A DNA stretch of 64,000 nucleotides from an uncultured Thermoguttaceae bacterium (GTDB lineage Bacteria; Planctomycetota; Planctomycetia; Pirellulales; Thermoguttaceae). Below are positions 23,352 to 32,622 of this stretch, piece by piece. The stretch spans positions 62,001 through 126,000 of the forward strand of contig CALFBP010000011.1 of NCBI GenBank assembly GCA_937951625.1. The letters run 5' to 3'. The position numbers and the translations under genes are program-made. The notes under the pieces were generated by a model. That model had not been told where the DNA came from. It saw only the letters and a program-made list of their open reading frames with translations, and searched no databases. Positions within the stretch are counted from its first letter, which is position 1. Every line of letters begins with the position of its first letter.

Positions 23352-25892
23352 TCAGTGAAACACGCGGAGTTCCCAAAGCGAGTAACCAAACGGGGTGCCA
23401 CGTTGCGTGCCATGGAGGCGGACCCAGCGGGCCTGCGTCGGCGGGAAGCGGATGACCTCGGTCTTTCCAGCGCCCTGGGCCGTGGCGTGGACAGTCCTCC
23501 ATTGCTCGCCGTCAGTCGAGACGTCGATCGTGAAGGCTTTTGCAAACGCAGCTTCCCAAACCAGCTCGACGCGGGAAATCGACTGCATCCCGCCGAGATC
23601 GACGGCGAGCCACTGGGGGTCGCGAAACTCGCTCGACCACCGTGTGTCCGGCTTCCCATCCACGGCGAATTCGGCGCGGTACGTCTGCCCATCCAGCGAC
23701 AGCACGGACGAGGCCTTGACCGGGCATCCCTGGGCGAGGTTGCGGCGGGCTTCCCGCTCTTCCGGCGTGAGGATGCGGAAGTCGCGGAGGCTGCGGACCT
23801 CGGGCGAGCCTTTTGGCGTCAGGGCGGCCTCGAGCGTGTAGCGGCCTGGCTCGGCAGGGACGAGCAGGGGGAACACGACCCGTGTCTCGCCCAGCGCGGC
23901 GACCTCGCCAGGTTGGGTCTGTTGCCGAATCGTCTTGTCGCCGCACAGCAGACGCAATCGCACCTCGCCCTGCCATCCCTGATCAAGGTCGTTAATCACC
24001 CACACGGCGATGTCGCGTTTTTCACCGGGAGCCAGCTCGTCTTCCCAAAAGTCCAGTGCGACGCCGAGCGGAGCGAAGGCATCGCTCACATAACGGCGAA
24101 AGTTCGGCTCGAAAACAAGGTCCTTCACGTCGAGGAAGTTGTCGCTGGTCTGCCCGTCGGGCCGCGAGTAACCCAAACCGCAAAAATGCAACACTCCGGC
24201 GCACTTGCGGCGACTGCGCCAGAACTCGGTCTTGGCCGCCAGGGTCCGCGCGTAGTAATGGCGGCGCTGCTCGACGGTCGCATCCTCGCCGAGCAGCCGC
24301 TTGTAGACGTCTACTGTCAAGGTGGGCAACGTGCCGTCGCGGTTGATCCAGAGCCATCCGTATTCGTTGATCAGATACGGCGGGCGGCCCAGGTCCACGA
24401 AGGGGCGCCGGCCGGTGCCCGGCCCGTTGTTCGGAACGCCCGTTTCTTTCGTGAAGATCGCCAGCGAGAAATCTGGCCGAGTCGCCCGATAGGGGTGGGC
24501 CTCGGAAATGTCGCCCGCTTGTTGCGGCGCGCCCCACCCGTTGTCCCAAGGTCGGTTCGAGAGGTCGAGGCCACGCACGGCCCGGATGGTCTCAGCCACG
24601 ACGGCGTCGTCGGTGGTTTCGTTTTGAGCGTCCCAAATCACCACACTGGGATGGTTCCACCGCTCGCGCATCCACTCCGTGAACTCGATGGCCAGATGCT
24701 CGGTGGTGATTGCCTTTGGCCAGGCATCGACCCCGCCGCCATACCAGATAGGAAACTCGTCCTGAATCAGGATGCCCTCCTCGTCGGCAATTTCGTACCA
24801 CAGTTCCGGCGGAAAGCCGATGCAATAGCGGAGGGCGTTCCAGTGCATCTCCTTGAACCGCTGATGCAGCTTCCGCACCCATTGGCGGTCCCAGGGGAGT
24901 CCCTCTCGGGCTGAGTCCTCGAAAAAGCGATAAATGCACACGTTGGAGCCACGCAGGAAATACGGGCGTCCGTTGAGCACCGCGCGCCCACTGGCCGGGT
25001 CGGTGGTGAAGCTCCGCAGGCCGAACCTCGTTGGCAAGGCATCGCCGCCGGTGTCCACAACCAACTCATAAAGAAACGGGTCTTCTGGTGTCCAGAGGCG
25101 GGCCTCGCGGATCGGGACGGTCACCTCGATCGTGCGCTCAGAGCTTGCCTCCACAGAAGCCTCGCCAACGACTCGGCCGGATTTCGCCTCGCGGACCGTC
25201 GCCTTCACTCCCCGCGTCGCGGCGGCAGCCAGTTCGACCACGGCCCGAACGCTTCGCTTTTCCACGTCGGGCACGGCCTGCACATTGACGATGTGCGGCT
25301 GGCCGCAGAGGATCAACGCCACGGAATCGAAGATGCCGGGGATATAGCGGCTCTTCTCGAAGTCCCAACCCTCGGTTAGATGCGGCGCCACCTGCGCCAA
25401 CGACGCGCCGACGCGGATGAGCAGCTCATTGGGCTGGCCATCGCCTCTGAGATGGGGTTTCACGTCGAACCAACCCGGCGTCCAGTTCGGCCCGTGCTCG
25501 CCAACGCTCTGGCCATTGAGAAACACTTTCGTGCCGTAACGCGCCTTGTTCACCTTGAGGCGGGCGACTTCCGGCACGGGGCCTTGCAGGGTGAAGGTGC
25601 GTCGATACCAGAACGCCTCGCGCCGGGGGTCGGCGGGCCGTTTCCACTGCCGACGCTCGGCTTGCGGAACCGTCGAGCCAGGCGACTCGAAGGGCGGTGT
25701 GGCCAGATCCACCAGGCCAGGCACGGGCACGCGCCGATCGAACCGGGCAGGGGGCTGCTCCATTCCCCCCTCGGCAATTTCCCATTGGCCATCCAGCGAG
25801 ACGACTGTGCGCGAGCTGTCGGCCAAAGCGGTCGAAACGGCCAAGACAGGAACGAACCCCAACATCAGCCTCGTGATTTGTCGAGTAAACAT
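23352..25892 (-). CDS. Secreted glycoside hydrolase family 2 with discoidin domain
   Basis: About 846 residues. The start MFTRQITRLMLGFVPVLAVS gives a signal peptide ending near ALAD. The N-terminal sugar-binding beta-sandwich of GH2 (AFWYRRTFTL, KVFLNGQSVGEH) precedes an Ig-like domain and a TIM barrel with RGSNVCIYRFF, HWNALRYCIGFPPELWYEIA and WDAQNET, where the Asn-Glu pair supplies the acid/base. The last 140 residues form an F5/8 type C (discoidin) carbohydrate-binding domain (FAVDGKPDTRWSSEF, WLAVDLGG). It probably removes beta-linked galactose, mannose or glucuronate outside the cytoplasm; specificity cannot be read. The SDR gene upstream runs the same way. Confidence 0.85.
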   Translation of the reverse strand: MFTRQITRLMLGFVPVLAVSTALADSSRTVVSLDGQWEIAEGGMEQPPARFDRRVPVPGLVDLATPPFESPGSTVPQAERRQWKRPADPRREAFWYRRTFTLQGPVPEVARLKVNKARYGTKVFLNGQSVGEHGPNWTPGWFDVKPHLRGDGQPNELLIRVGASLAQVAPHLTEGWDFEKSRYIPGIFDSVALILCGQPHIVNVQAVPDVEKRSVRAVVELAAAATRGVKATVREAKSGRVVGEASVEASSERTIEVTVPIREARLWTPEDPFLYELVVDTGGDALPTRFGLRSFTTDPASGRAVLNGRPYFLRGSNVCIYRFFEDSAREGLPWDRQWVRKLHQRFKEMHWNALRYCIGFPPELWYEIADEEGILIQDEFPIWYGGGVDAWPKAITTEHLAIEFTEWMRERWNHPSVVIWDAQNETTDDAVVAETIRAVRGLDLSNRPWDNGWGAPQQAGDISEAHPYRATRPDFSLAIFTKETGVPNNGPGTGRRPFVDLGRPPYLINEYGWLWINRDGTLPTLTVDVYKRLLGEDATVEQRRHYYARTLAAKTEFWRSRRKCAGVLHFCGLGYSRPDGQTSDNFLDVKDLVFEPNFRRYVSDAFAPLGVALDFWEDELAPGEKRDIAVWVINDLDQGWQGEVRLRLLCGDKTIRQQTQPGEVAALGETRVVFPLLVPAEPGRYTLEAALTPKGSPEVRSLRDFRILTPEEREARRNLAQGCPVKASSVLSLDGQTYRAEFAVDGKPDTRWSSEFRDPQWLAVDLGGMQSISRVELVWEAAFAKAFTIDVSTDGEQWRTVHATAQGAGKTEVIRFPPTQARWVRLHGTQRGTPFGYSLWELRVFH

Positions 25893-25991
25893 CGTAGACT
25901 CCCCATCCGCATTTTCCCTTCGACGCGACCCCAAAACTCAGCCTGTCCGCAGCCTGTGAAGGCTTGCTCGCGGCGCGGGATTTCAAGTCGG

Positions 25992-26768
25992 CTAGAAGAT
26001 TCTCGCCAGCGCGCCCCCGTCGACCACGATCACCGTGCCGGTAATATAGCTGCCTGCCTCGCTGGCTAGAAGCAGAGCGGCGCCGATCAATTCCTCAGGC
26101 CGGGCCCAGCGGTTCATGGCCGTGCGGGCAGCCAGGGCGTCCTGCTGGGGTTTGGAGAGGATCGACATGGGCATTTCCGTGGCGATCGGGCCCGGCGCGA
26201 TGCAGTTGACCGTGATGCCAAACGGTCCCAGGTCCAACGCACTGGCCTTGGCCATGCCGATCAGGGCCGATTTGGTAGCTGAATAGGCGTTGCGTTGGGG
26301 CGTGCTGGCCAGGCCCATGATCGACGAAATATGAATCACGCGTCCCCACCGCCGCTCTTTCATTCCCGGCACCACGGCCCGCGTCAAGGCCATGCAGCTC
26401 GTGAGATTCAACTCCAGGAGGTAATCCCAATCCTCGTCCCGAATCGCGTCGATCGGCTGAGGGATGTTCCATCCGGCGTTGTTGACGAGAATGTCCACCT
26501 TGCCGAGCCGCTGGATGGCCAAATCCGCCAGGCGTCGCACGTCGTCGCGCTTGGCCATGTCCGCCGCCGTGTATTCCACGCGAACGCCCGTTTGGTTATG
26601 GATCTCCTCGGCGGCTGTACGGATCTCGTCTTCCTTGCGGCTGCACAGGAACAGATCGGCTCCCGCCTGAGCAAATCCCGTCGCAATCGCTTTTCCAATG
26701 CCCCGACTCCCGCCCGTAATCACCGCTGAACGGCCGCTGAGATCGAAGATCGTCTGTTGATACGCCAT
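25992..26768 (-). CDS. Short-chain dehydrogenase/reductase
   Basis: 258 residues with the complete classical SDR set: cofactor loop TGGSRGIGKA, NNAGWN, Ser in SSIMG and active-site YSATK. The fold ends with ITGTVIVVDGGA. The CSRKEDE segment after the second strand (Arg-Lys) suggests NADP. It resembles gluconate 5-dehydrogenase and 3-oxoacyl reductase types; substrate unknown. Directly downstream in the same direction is the GH2 gene, so a role in handling a released sugar acid is a reasonable guess. Confidence 0.85.
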   Translation of the reverse strand: MAYQQTIFDLSGRSAVITGGSRGIGKAIATGFAQAGADLFLCSRKEDEIRTAAEEIHNQTGVRVEYTAADMAKRDDVRRLADLAIQRLGKVDILVNNAGWNIPQPIDAIRDEDWDYLLELNLTSCMALTRAVVPGMKERRWGRVIHISSIMGLASTPQRNAYSATKSALIGMAKASALDLGPFGITVNCIAPGPIATEMPMSILSKPQQDALAARTAMNRWARPEELIGAALLLASEAGSYITGTVIVVDGGALARIF

Positions 26769-26862
26769 TGGAACTCCCCACGCTATATGATCAACGTATC
26801 ACCGTCACTGCACCTCGCTTGGCGAGCAGTAAACAACAACGGAACATAAACGTAACGTTAAC

Positions 26863-26941
26863 AACGGGACAGGTCCAATCCTCCTCGAGACCATTATTGT
26901 TCCCACCGCTTCGTTGCAAAAGCTGTGGGGGCAGGGCGGGT
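26863..26941. repeat. Dispersed repeat C, copy 1
   Basis: AACGGGACAGGTCCAATCC, then CCATTATTG, CGCTTCG and GTGGGGGCAGG, in the same order as 38661-38739. It lies in the 400-base divergent region between the SDR gene and the glycosyltransferase, which otherwise shows nothing I can name. Confidence 0.65.
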
Positions 26942-27168
26942 GGGGGCGACACCACGCGAGAAAGGTATCGCCGTTGGCAACATGCACGCAAATGGACAAG
27001 ACGAGAATCTGTCCCGGTATCCGGTACCAAAAATTGCAGACGCCGTCTTTGGCGATTCCGCAGTTTACATCGATTGATCGGGCGCCAGAAGCGAAACTCC
27101 CCTGTGTCGCGGCCCGTTGTTCTTTGCAACCTCTTTCCTGGCCCCCCCGTTGGCGCTAGAATACGGTT

Positions 27169-27924
27169 ATGATTCCGCGAACGCTCACTGCCCTGCCCGT
27201 GTACAACGAAGTCCGCCACATCGGGCCGGTACTCGACGAGGTCATGCGCTACAGCAACGACGTTCTCGTCGTAGATGATGGATCCACGGATGGCACTTCG
27301 GAGGTGCTCGCCGCAAGGCGTGGACTGAACGTCGTCACCCACACAACGAACAGGGGGTATGGGGCAGCATTGGTGTCGGCGTTCGATTTTGCCCTCCAGG
27401 GCGGATACGACGTGTTGGTGACGATCGATTGCGACGGCCAGCACGAGCCTCAGCGGATTCCGGAGTTCGTACGCGTGTGTCTCGACGAGGAGGCCGACAT
27501 CGTCTCCGGCAGCCGGTATCTTCAGAGCTTTCCGGGCGATAGTCAGCCGCCTGAGGATCGCCGGCGCATCAACCGGATCATCACGGACGAACTGAATCGA
27601 CTCTTGGGATTTACGCTTACCGACGCCTTCTGCGGATTCAAGGCCTATCGTGTGCCGACTCTAGCCAAGTTCGAGATCACGGAGACCGGCTACGCCATGC
27701 CCTTGGAGCTTTGGGTCCAGGCTGCGGCTTTAGCTTTGAAGATCGTTGAATTGCCCGTGCCGTTGATCTATCTGGAAGAGGCCCGATCCTTCGGCGGCGC
27801 ACTCGACGATGCACGGATACGGCTCGCCGTTTACCGCGAGGTGCTTGATCGAAGCTTATCCAAAGCTGGTTTGCCGAGGTGTTCGATAGCGAGGGAGACC
27901 AGCTCGGGAGCCTTGACGGCATGA
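27169..27924 (+). CDS. Family 2 glycosyltransferase, DPM1-like
   Basis: 251 residues. GT-A fold: ALPVYNEVRHIGPVLDEV, then VVDDGSTDGT, HTTNRGYGAAL, and the DCDGQHEP metal-binding motif (DxD-like). Next comes GSRY and a Cys/Phe-rich FCGFKAYR segment of the dolichyl-phosphate mannose synthase type. No membrane helices follow, so it is the short soluble form. The final base of its ATGA overlap starts the next gene, which should be co-expressed. Donor and acceptor are unknown. Confidence 0.87.
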   Translation: MIPRTLTALPVYNEVRHIGPVLDEVMRYSNDVLVVDDGSTDGTSEVLAARRGLNVVTHTTNRGYGAALVSAFDFALQGGYDVLVTIDCDGQHEPQRIPEFVRVCLDEEADIVSGSRYLQSFPGDSQPPEDRRRINRIITDELNRLLGFTLTDAFCGFKAYRVPTLAKFEITETGYAMPLELWVQAAALALKIVELPVPLIYLEEARSFGGALDDARIRLAVYREVLDRSLSKAGLPRCSIARETSSGALTA

Positions 27925-29555
27925 ACCTCCGGGCCGATTCGCTCGCATACCGCCGTCTTCGCGCGCCGCAGCAAGATGGCGAGGCACTGATCGACCCTCC
28001 CTGGAGCAGTGTAGGAGAGATGGTGGCCGCCAACGTTCGTTTGCGGCGATCAGGGGGGATAGACTTCCTCGGGACATCTTGGGCCGCCTTGGCCGACGAA
28101 GCGCGGCGCGAACTGTTGACCGACGCCGCACGTTACGTCGCCTCCTACATGCCTGAGAAAAACGACCTACCCTGTTTGCCGGAAAACCCGTGCAAGGTTT
28201 TTCTCGCTGGGCACCAGCCCCAGCTTTTTCACCCCGGCGTGTGGTTCAAGAACTTCGCCTTGGGACGGCTGGCCGAGCAGCACGGGGCCGTTGCTATTAA
28301 CTTGGTGATCGACAGCGACACGATGAAGTCGCACCTGGTGCGGGTGCCCGGCGGAACGCCTGGGGCGCCGCGCACGGTCATGATCCCGCTGGACGATCCC
28401 GGCCCGGTCGTGCCCTTCGAGGAACGTCCGATCGCGAACCGGTCGCTGTTTGAATCGTTCGGCCCGCGGACGATGGAGCATCTGGCCGGACTGATCCCCA
28501 ACCCCCTCTTGCGCCACTACTGGCCGTTGGCGGTGGAGCGTTCGCGTCGTAACGGCAATCTTGGCGAATGCTTGGCGCAATCGCGTCACCAATGGGAACG
28601 ACGGTGGGGCCTCCAGACGCTGGAAATCCCGCAAAGCGAAGTGTGCCGACTTCGATCATTTGCCCGGTTCACCGTGCGTTTGTTGGCGGAAGCGGAGAGG
28701 CTGCTTGCCGTGTACAACGAGGCGGTGCATGAATACCGGCGGATTCATCGCATCCGCAGCACGGCGCAGCCCGTACCTGATCTGGCCATCGACCCACCGT
28801 GGATCGAGGTCCCGTACTGGATTTGGACTTGCCAGGATCCGCGTCGCCGCCACCTGTTCGTTTGTCGCCGAGACCGCCACCTGGTGCTTTCCGACCAGCA
28901 AGGCTTCGAGTGCGCCATCGAACTTTCTTCGACGGGCGATCCCGATCGGGCCGTCCAGGGCATTTTGGAGCTTGGTCAGCGGGGAGTGAAGCTCCGCTCC
29001 CGGGCCTTGGTCACGACCATGTTCGCCCGACTGATCCTCGGCGACCTCTTCTTGCACGGCATCGGGGGCGCGAAGTACGACCAGTTGACCGACGCCATCA
29101 TCCAGCGTTTTTTTGGTGTGGAACCGCCCGGGTTTTTGGTGCTTTCGGCCACGATACTACTTCCCGTGCCGCGGAGCGGGGCCACACGCGAAGATGCCCG
29201 ACGCATTCATAGGCAATTGCGGGACCTGGACTATCATCCGGAGACGTTCGTTGATACCCGCGACTGTGAGGGATCAGACTGCGAGCTCGGCTCGCTCATC
29301 GCGGCGAAGAAGCGTTGGATTGCCACACCGCTGACGATTGAAAACGCTCGCACGCGCCATTTGGAAATTCGCCGCATCAACGCCGCGCTTCAACCTTGGG
29401 TGGCCGATCGCCGCCAGGCCTTGCTCCGCGAGCGCGAAACGGTTGCCGCGGCCTTGGCCGCCGACGCCGTCCTCTCCTGGCGGGAGTTCGCCTTCTGCCT
29501 CTATCCGGAGACGTTCCTCCGCAACGCGCTGGCCTCGCTTCTGCCAGGCTCCTGA
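27921..29555 (+). CDS. Uncharacterised protein with GHQPxxFHPG motif
   Basis: About 544 residues from MNLRADSLAYRRLRAP, overlapping the GT2 stop by ATGA. Visible blocks are FLAGHQPQLFHPGVWFKNFA, AINLVIDSDTMKSHLVRVP, and late GDLFLHGIGGAKYDQLTDAI. The arrangement (a substrate loop near the start, then an LFxHGxGGAKYD helix before the C-terminal domain) recalls BshC, the cysteine-adding enzyme of bacillithiol synthesis, but this is a weak visual likeness and the BshC GQQ.G..TGP signature is replaced. A 97-base gap precedes the convergent UbiA gene. Confidence 0.6.
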   Translation: MNLRADSLAYRRLRAPQQDGEALIDPPWSSVGEMVAANVRLRRSGGIDFLGTSWAALADEARRELLTDAARYVASYMPEKNDLPCLPENPCKVFLAGHQPQLFHPGVWFKNFALGRLAEQHGAVAINLVIDSDTMKSHLVRVPGGTPGAPRTVMIPLDDPGPVVPFEERPIANRSLFESFGPRTMEHLAGLIPNPLLRHYWPLAVERSRRNGNLGECLAQSRHQWERRWGLQTLEIPQSEVCRLRSFARFTVRLLAEAERLLAVYNEAVHEYRRIHRIRSTAQPVPDLAIDPPWIEVPYWIWTCQDPRRRHLFVCRRDRHLVLSDQQGFECAIELSSTGDPDRAVQGILELGQRGVKLRSRALVTTMFARLILGDLFLHGIGGAKYDQLTDAIIQRFFGVEPPGFLVLSATILLPVPRSGATREDARRIHRQLRDLDYHPETFVDTRDCEGSDCELGSLIAAKKRWIATPLTIENARTRHLEIRRINAALQPWVADRRQALLRERETVAAALAADAVLSWREFAFCLYPETFLRNALASLLPGS

Positions 29556-29652
29556 GAGGGATGCCGAACTCGGGCCGATGGAGCGACCCTCGGGAACCCC
29601 ACTTTTCCTCGGCGTGCATACCGAAACAGTACAACCGGCCCCGGAACTTCGT

Positions 29653-30603
29653 TTAGCTTGAATCGATCCAACGCCCGAGCATCACGGCGGGGATCAGCAA
29701 AACGAGCACGGACACAGCGCCTTGGAGGTCCCCTACGACGTAACAGATGGCCGCGTCGAGGATGACCAGCGAGAAAATACAGTGCCTCACGGCGGAGCGG
29801 ATCACGTTGGGCTCGGGTTCAGCCACGGTCTGAAAGCACCGCAGGCCCGTGTAAGTCCCCAGGATGCCCAGCAGCAGATACCAGCGGTGCGGCTCCAAGT
29901 CCAAAAGGGCGACGCGGTTTTCCGTCCAGCGCGGCAACATGAAGAGCATTCCCACGCCCGAAAGAATGACGAACGTGGCCAAGGTCAACTGGATTCGGCT
30001 GGCGTTTCCCGTTTCTCCGCGGGCCAGCCACGTGACGCCGGTGATGTAAACGCCCACGGCGCTAGCCGCCACCCAGTGACCCGTGGCCCACGGCAAGGCC
30101 GCAGCGCTCATTCCCAAGAGCACGTTGAGCAACCGGCAGGCGCCCATGTTGATCGGGCCGAGCGGCGTGGCTTTGAGATACCGATCGTATAGGACGATGC
30201 TTGTCGCCAAGAGCAGACTGACGGCGGCCGTCCTTAGGCTCGTTGCCAAAACCGCCGCAGCCCCGGCCAGGACCACGCCCGCGGCAAGCAAGCCCCAACC
30301 CAGGCGTCGCGCCGTGGAAAGCGGTACGCGGCCCGAGGGGATGGGCCGTTCGGGCCTTTCGCGGGCGTCGACCTCCGCATCGAACACGTCGTTCAGCACG
30401 ACTCCGCCGCCATAAAAACAAGTCGAAGCCGCCACCAGCACAGCGAGAACCAACCCCTGATCCGATGTAACGAAGGGATGGGTAAACAAATAGCCCATCA
30501 CCACGTCGGCCATGGACGTGAAGAGGTTCGGCGCGCGGACCAATTCCAGATACGCGCGAAGCGACTCGATCGGCCACGTCGGTTCGGGTTCGTGGGTGCT
30601 CAT
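29653..30603 (-). CDS. UbiA-family prenyltransferase, EboC-like
   Basis: About 316 residues from MSTHEPEPTWPIESLRAYLE. NDVFDAEVDARERPERPIPS is the first Asp-rich prenyl-diphosphate motif and the second appears as LYDRYLK. Eight or nine hydrophobic helices make it an inner-membrane protein. Many UbiA enzymes of this branch sit in ebo clusters (EboC), where an unknown metabolite is moved to the periplasm. The next gene upstream, 32 bases away, is a xylose-isomerase-like TIM barrel, the fold also used by EboE, but the other ebo genes are not here. Confidence 0.82.
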   Translation of the reverse strand: MSTHEPEPTWPIESLRAYLELVRAPNLFTSMADVVMGYLFTHPFVTSDQGLVLAVLVAASTCFYGGGVVLNDVFDAEVDARERPERPIPSGRVPLSTARRLGWGLLAAGVVLAGAAAVLATSLRTAAVSLLLATSIVLYDRYLKATPLGPINMGACRLLNVLLGMSAAALPWATGHWVAASAVGVYITGVTWLARGETGNASRIQLTLATFVILSGVGMLFMLPRWTENRVALLDLEPHRWYLLLGILGTYTGLRCFQTVAEPEPNVIRSAVRHCIFSLVILDAAICYVVGDLQGAVSVLVLLIPAVMLGRWIDSS

Positions 30604-30635
30604 CGGCGTGTCCTGTCGAACACGGCGCGACGCTT

Positions 30636-31541
30636 TCACGCCTCGGGCGTGTCGGGCCCTGCCGAGGGCCCGCCGTGCGTCTCGGCGGTCTTCACTGGTA
30701 CGTTGCGCCACACGTGTTCCAAAAACTCCTTGGCTTTTCGGCCGGCTGCGTCGGGATGGTCCACGTAGGGGTACAGTTCCACGGTGATCCAGCCTTGGTA
30801 GCCGGTTCGGGCAATTTCGCGGAGGACCGCAGCAAAGTCAATCGCCCCCTCGCCGGGAATGAGGTGCCGATGTTCGCGCGTCGCGGCGATATCCTCGATG
30901 TGATAGTGCCGAGTGTGACGGGCCATGACCCCAATCCATTTTTCTGGATCCTCGCCCACGCAGTAGGCGTGGCCGATGTCGAAATTCAACCCCAGCCGCG
31001 GAGATCGGACCCGATCCGAAAACTCCAGATACTGCTGGAAACGCTCGATGAGCAGCCCGGGCTCCGGCTCGATGAGCAGGTCCACGCCGCACTGTTCGGC
31101 AACCTCCACGCAGGGCATGATCTCGTCGTAGAACACTGCCGCGGCTTGGGCCCAGGATTGGCCTACTTCCAAAGGTCCCCCGGGTTCCGTCTGAATGCTC
31201 GGGGCCCCAAACTCCGCCGCCAGCCTTAATGCCCGTTTGGTGTGCTCGCGGCGGATCGCCCGATAGTGCTTGTCCGGCTCGATCCATGAAGGGTGCCAAT
31301 AGGGGTGTCGCGGGTCCGCCACGGCGTTCATCATGAAGGCGTTGACGTTGGAGATCGCCATTGCGTGCCGCGCCAGGCAATCGCGAATCGCTTGCTTTTG
31401 CTTTTCCAGCAATCCGGCGGGCCAGGCATGTGGCACATCGGCCAACAGTTCCAAGGCGCCATAGCCCATTGCCGCGATCCGAGCAATGGTCTCCTCGATC
31501 GTGCATTTCACGTAGGCGTTTGAGCTGAAGGCGAGTTTCAT
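30636..31541 (-). CDS. Sugar phosphate isomerase/epimerase-like TIM barrel
   Basis: 301 residues, full length for the xylose-isomerase-like AP endonuclease 2 family. Metal-binding positions are visible in EPEPG, FDIGHAYC, HYHIED and VELYP. These proteins isomerise or epimerise sugars or act on inosose-type compounds with a divalent metal; substrate unknown here. The gene precedes the UbiA-like gene by 32 bases on the same strand and is probably co-transcribed with it. Confidence 0.8.
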   Translation of the reverse strand: MKLAFSSNAYVKCTIEETIARIAAMGYGALELLADVPHAWPAGLLEKQKQAIRDCLARHAMAISNVNAFMMNAVADPRHPYWHPSWIEPDKHYRAIRREHTKRALRLAAEFGAPSIQTEPGGPLEVGQSWAQAAAVFYDEIMPCVEVAEQCGVDLLIEPEPGLLIERFQQYLEFSDRVRSPRLGLNFDIGHAYCVGEDPEKWIGVMARHTRHYHIEDIAATREHRHLIPGEGAIDFAAVLREIARTGYQGWITVELYPYVDHPDAAGRKAKEFLEHVWRNVPVKTAETHGGPSAGPDTPEA

Positions 31542-32050
31542 GAGGGCCGAATGAAAACCAGCAGGAATGTCGAAAAGGACGGCGTGCGGAACCGAAGCGT
31601 GCCCGCGGCGGGATCGAGATGTATGCTAGACCGTGGTCGCCTTTGCTCACGCGTCGGCCTGATTGGAGCTGCGTTTCCCGGGACGGTAATTTCACCCACT
31701 CCTACCAGCCCTTAACATGGCCCATAAATTCGCTCCATGCAACCCTTCTTGGTCGGGTGTGTGCCCGCCACAGAAATGGCCGATGGGGCCAGGGGGGGAT
31801 AAAACCTTGGTCCAGCTCAATAAGTGGCCCGTCGCTGGAATCTTCCGTCGCGCTTCGTTACGGTTGATACTCGCCGGGTGACGTCCCAGGAGGTCCCAGA
31901 CGGCAAGCACACATGGAGCCGTTTTTCCAGGAATGGGATTTTGCCTTTGCTCGGGGCGACAACCGCCTTGCAGTGGGCGCATTTCCGCGTTTTGCGACTG
32001 GCCTACTGCCCTAGCCCTAACGTTTTTCAAAGATGGAGAATAACATTTTG
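31542..32050. other. Divergent intergenic region
   Basis: About 500 bases between the minus-strand TIM-barrel gene and the plus-strand VanZ-like gene. It should carry promoters for both. I see no gene, RNA or repeat. Confidence 0.4.
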
Positions 32051-32434
32051 ATGAGTTGCTCCGTGTTTTGGTGGCGCATCGCGTTCCTCGTGTATGCGGC
32101 CTTTGCCACCTTCTTCCTGCTCGCCCCCCATCCGCTTCAGATGTTGGGGCTGATGCAGTATTCCCACAGCCTGTCGGCGGGGCGAGGCCAGCACGTCGCG
32201 CTCTTTGCAGGTTTGACCTTGTGCGCCTTATTGGCCCGTTGGCCCCGAGGGCGCACGGCCCTTTGGGGCACGCTAGTCGCCTACGCCATGGCCACGGAAG
32301 CCATCCAAACTTTCATCCCGCCCCGTCACGGAGAGTGGGGAGACGTCGCCGAGAACCTCCTGGGCATCGCCGTGGGGATCGTTGTCTACGAGGGCATGAG
32401 GCGTCTTACGCGACGCGGCGCGGAAACGCCCTGA
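32051..32434 (+). CDS. VanZ-like membrane protein
   Basis: About 127 residues with four hydrophobic stretches (IAFLVYAAFATFFLLAP, HVALFAGLTLCALLA, LWGTLVAYAMATEAIQTFIP, VAENLLGIAVGIVVYEGM). GQHVALF, EAIQTFIPPRHGEWGDVAEN is the VanZ pattern. GGAG lies 12 bases before the chosen ATG; an ATG at 32033 is also in frame. VanZ proteins are small membrane proteins first linked to teicoplanin resistance; most have no known role. Confidence 0.8.
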   Translation: MSCSVFWWRIAFLVYAAFATFFLLAPHPLQMLGLMQYSHSLSAGRGQHVALFAGLTLCALLARWPRGRTALWGTLVAYAMATEAIQTFIPPRHGEWGDVAENLLGIAVGIVVYEGMRRLTRRGAETP

Positions 32435-32622
32435 TCGCTCCCTCGGCACGCGAGGCGTCGCCACGTGAGACCTCAATAAGCCGGGATTCTGTTTTCTCGA
32501 GCAAAGGCAGGGCCAGTCTTGGACGCGACCGCCCGAAAGGCGGCGAGAAAAAGCAGGCCCCCGAATTTCCAGCTTCAAGATTTCCGCGGCGGCGAGCTTG
32601 ACCTGCGGAAACCAGCAGAGAT

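Noticed and set aside
23250..24914. 554-codon plus-strand frame over the GH2 gene
   Set aside because: Antisense shadow; the minus strand shows the complete GH2 plus discoidin architecture.
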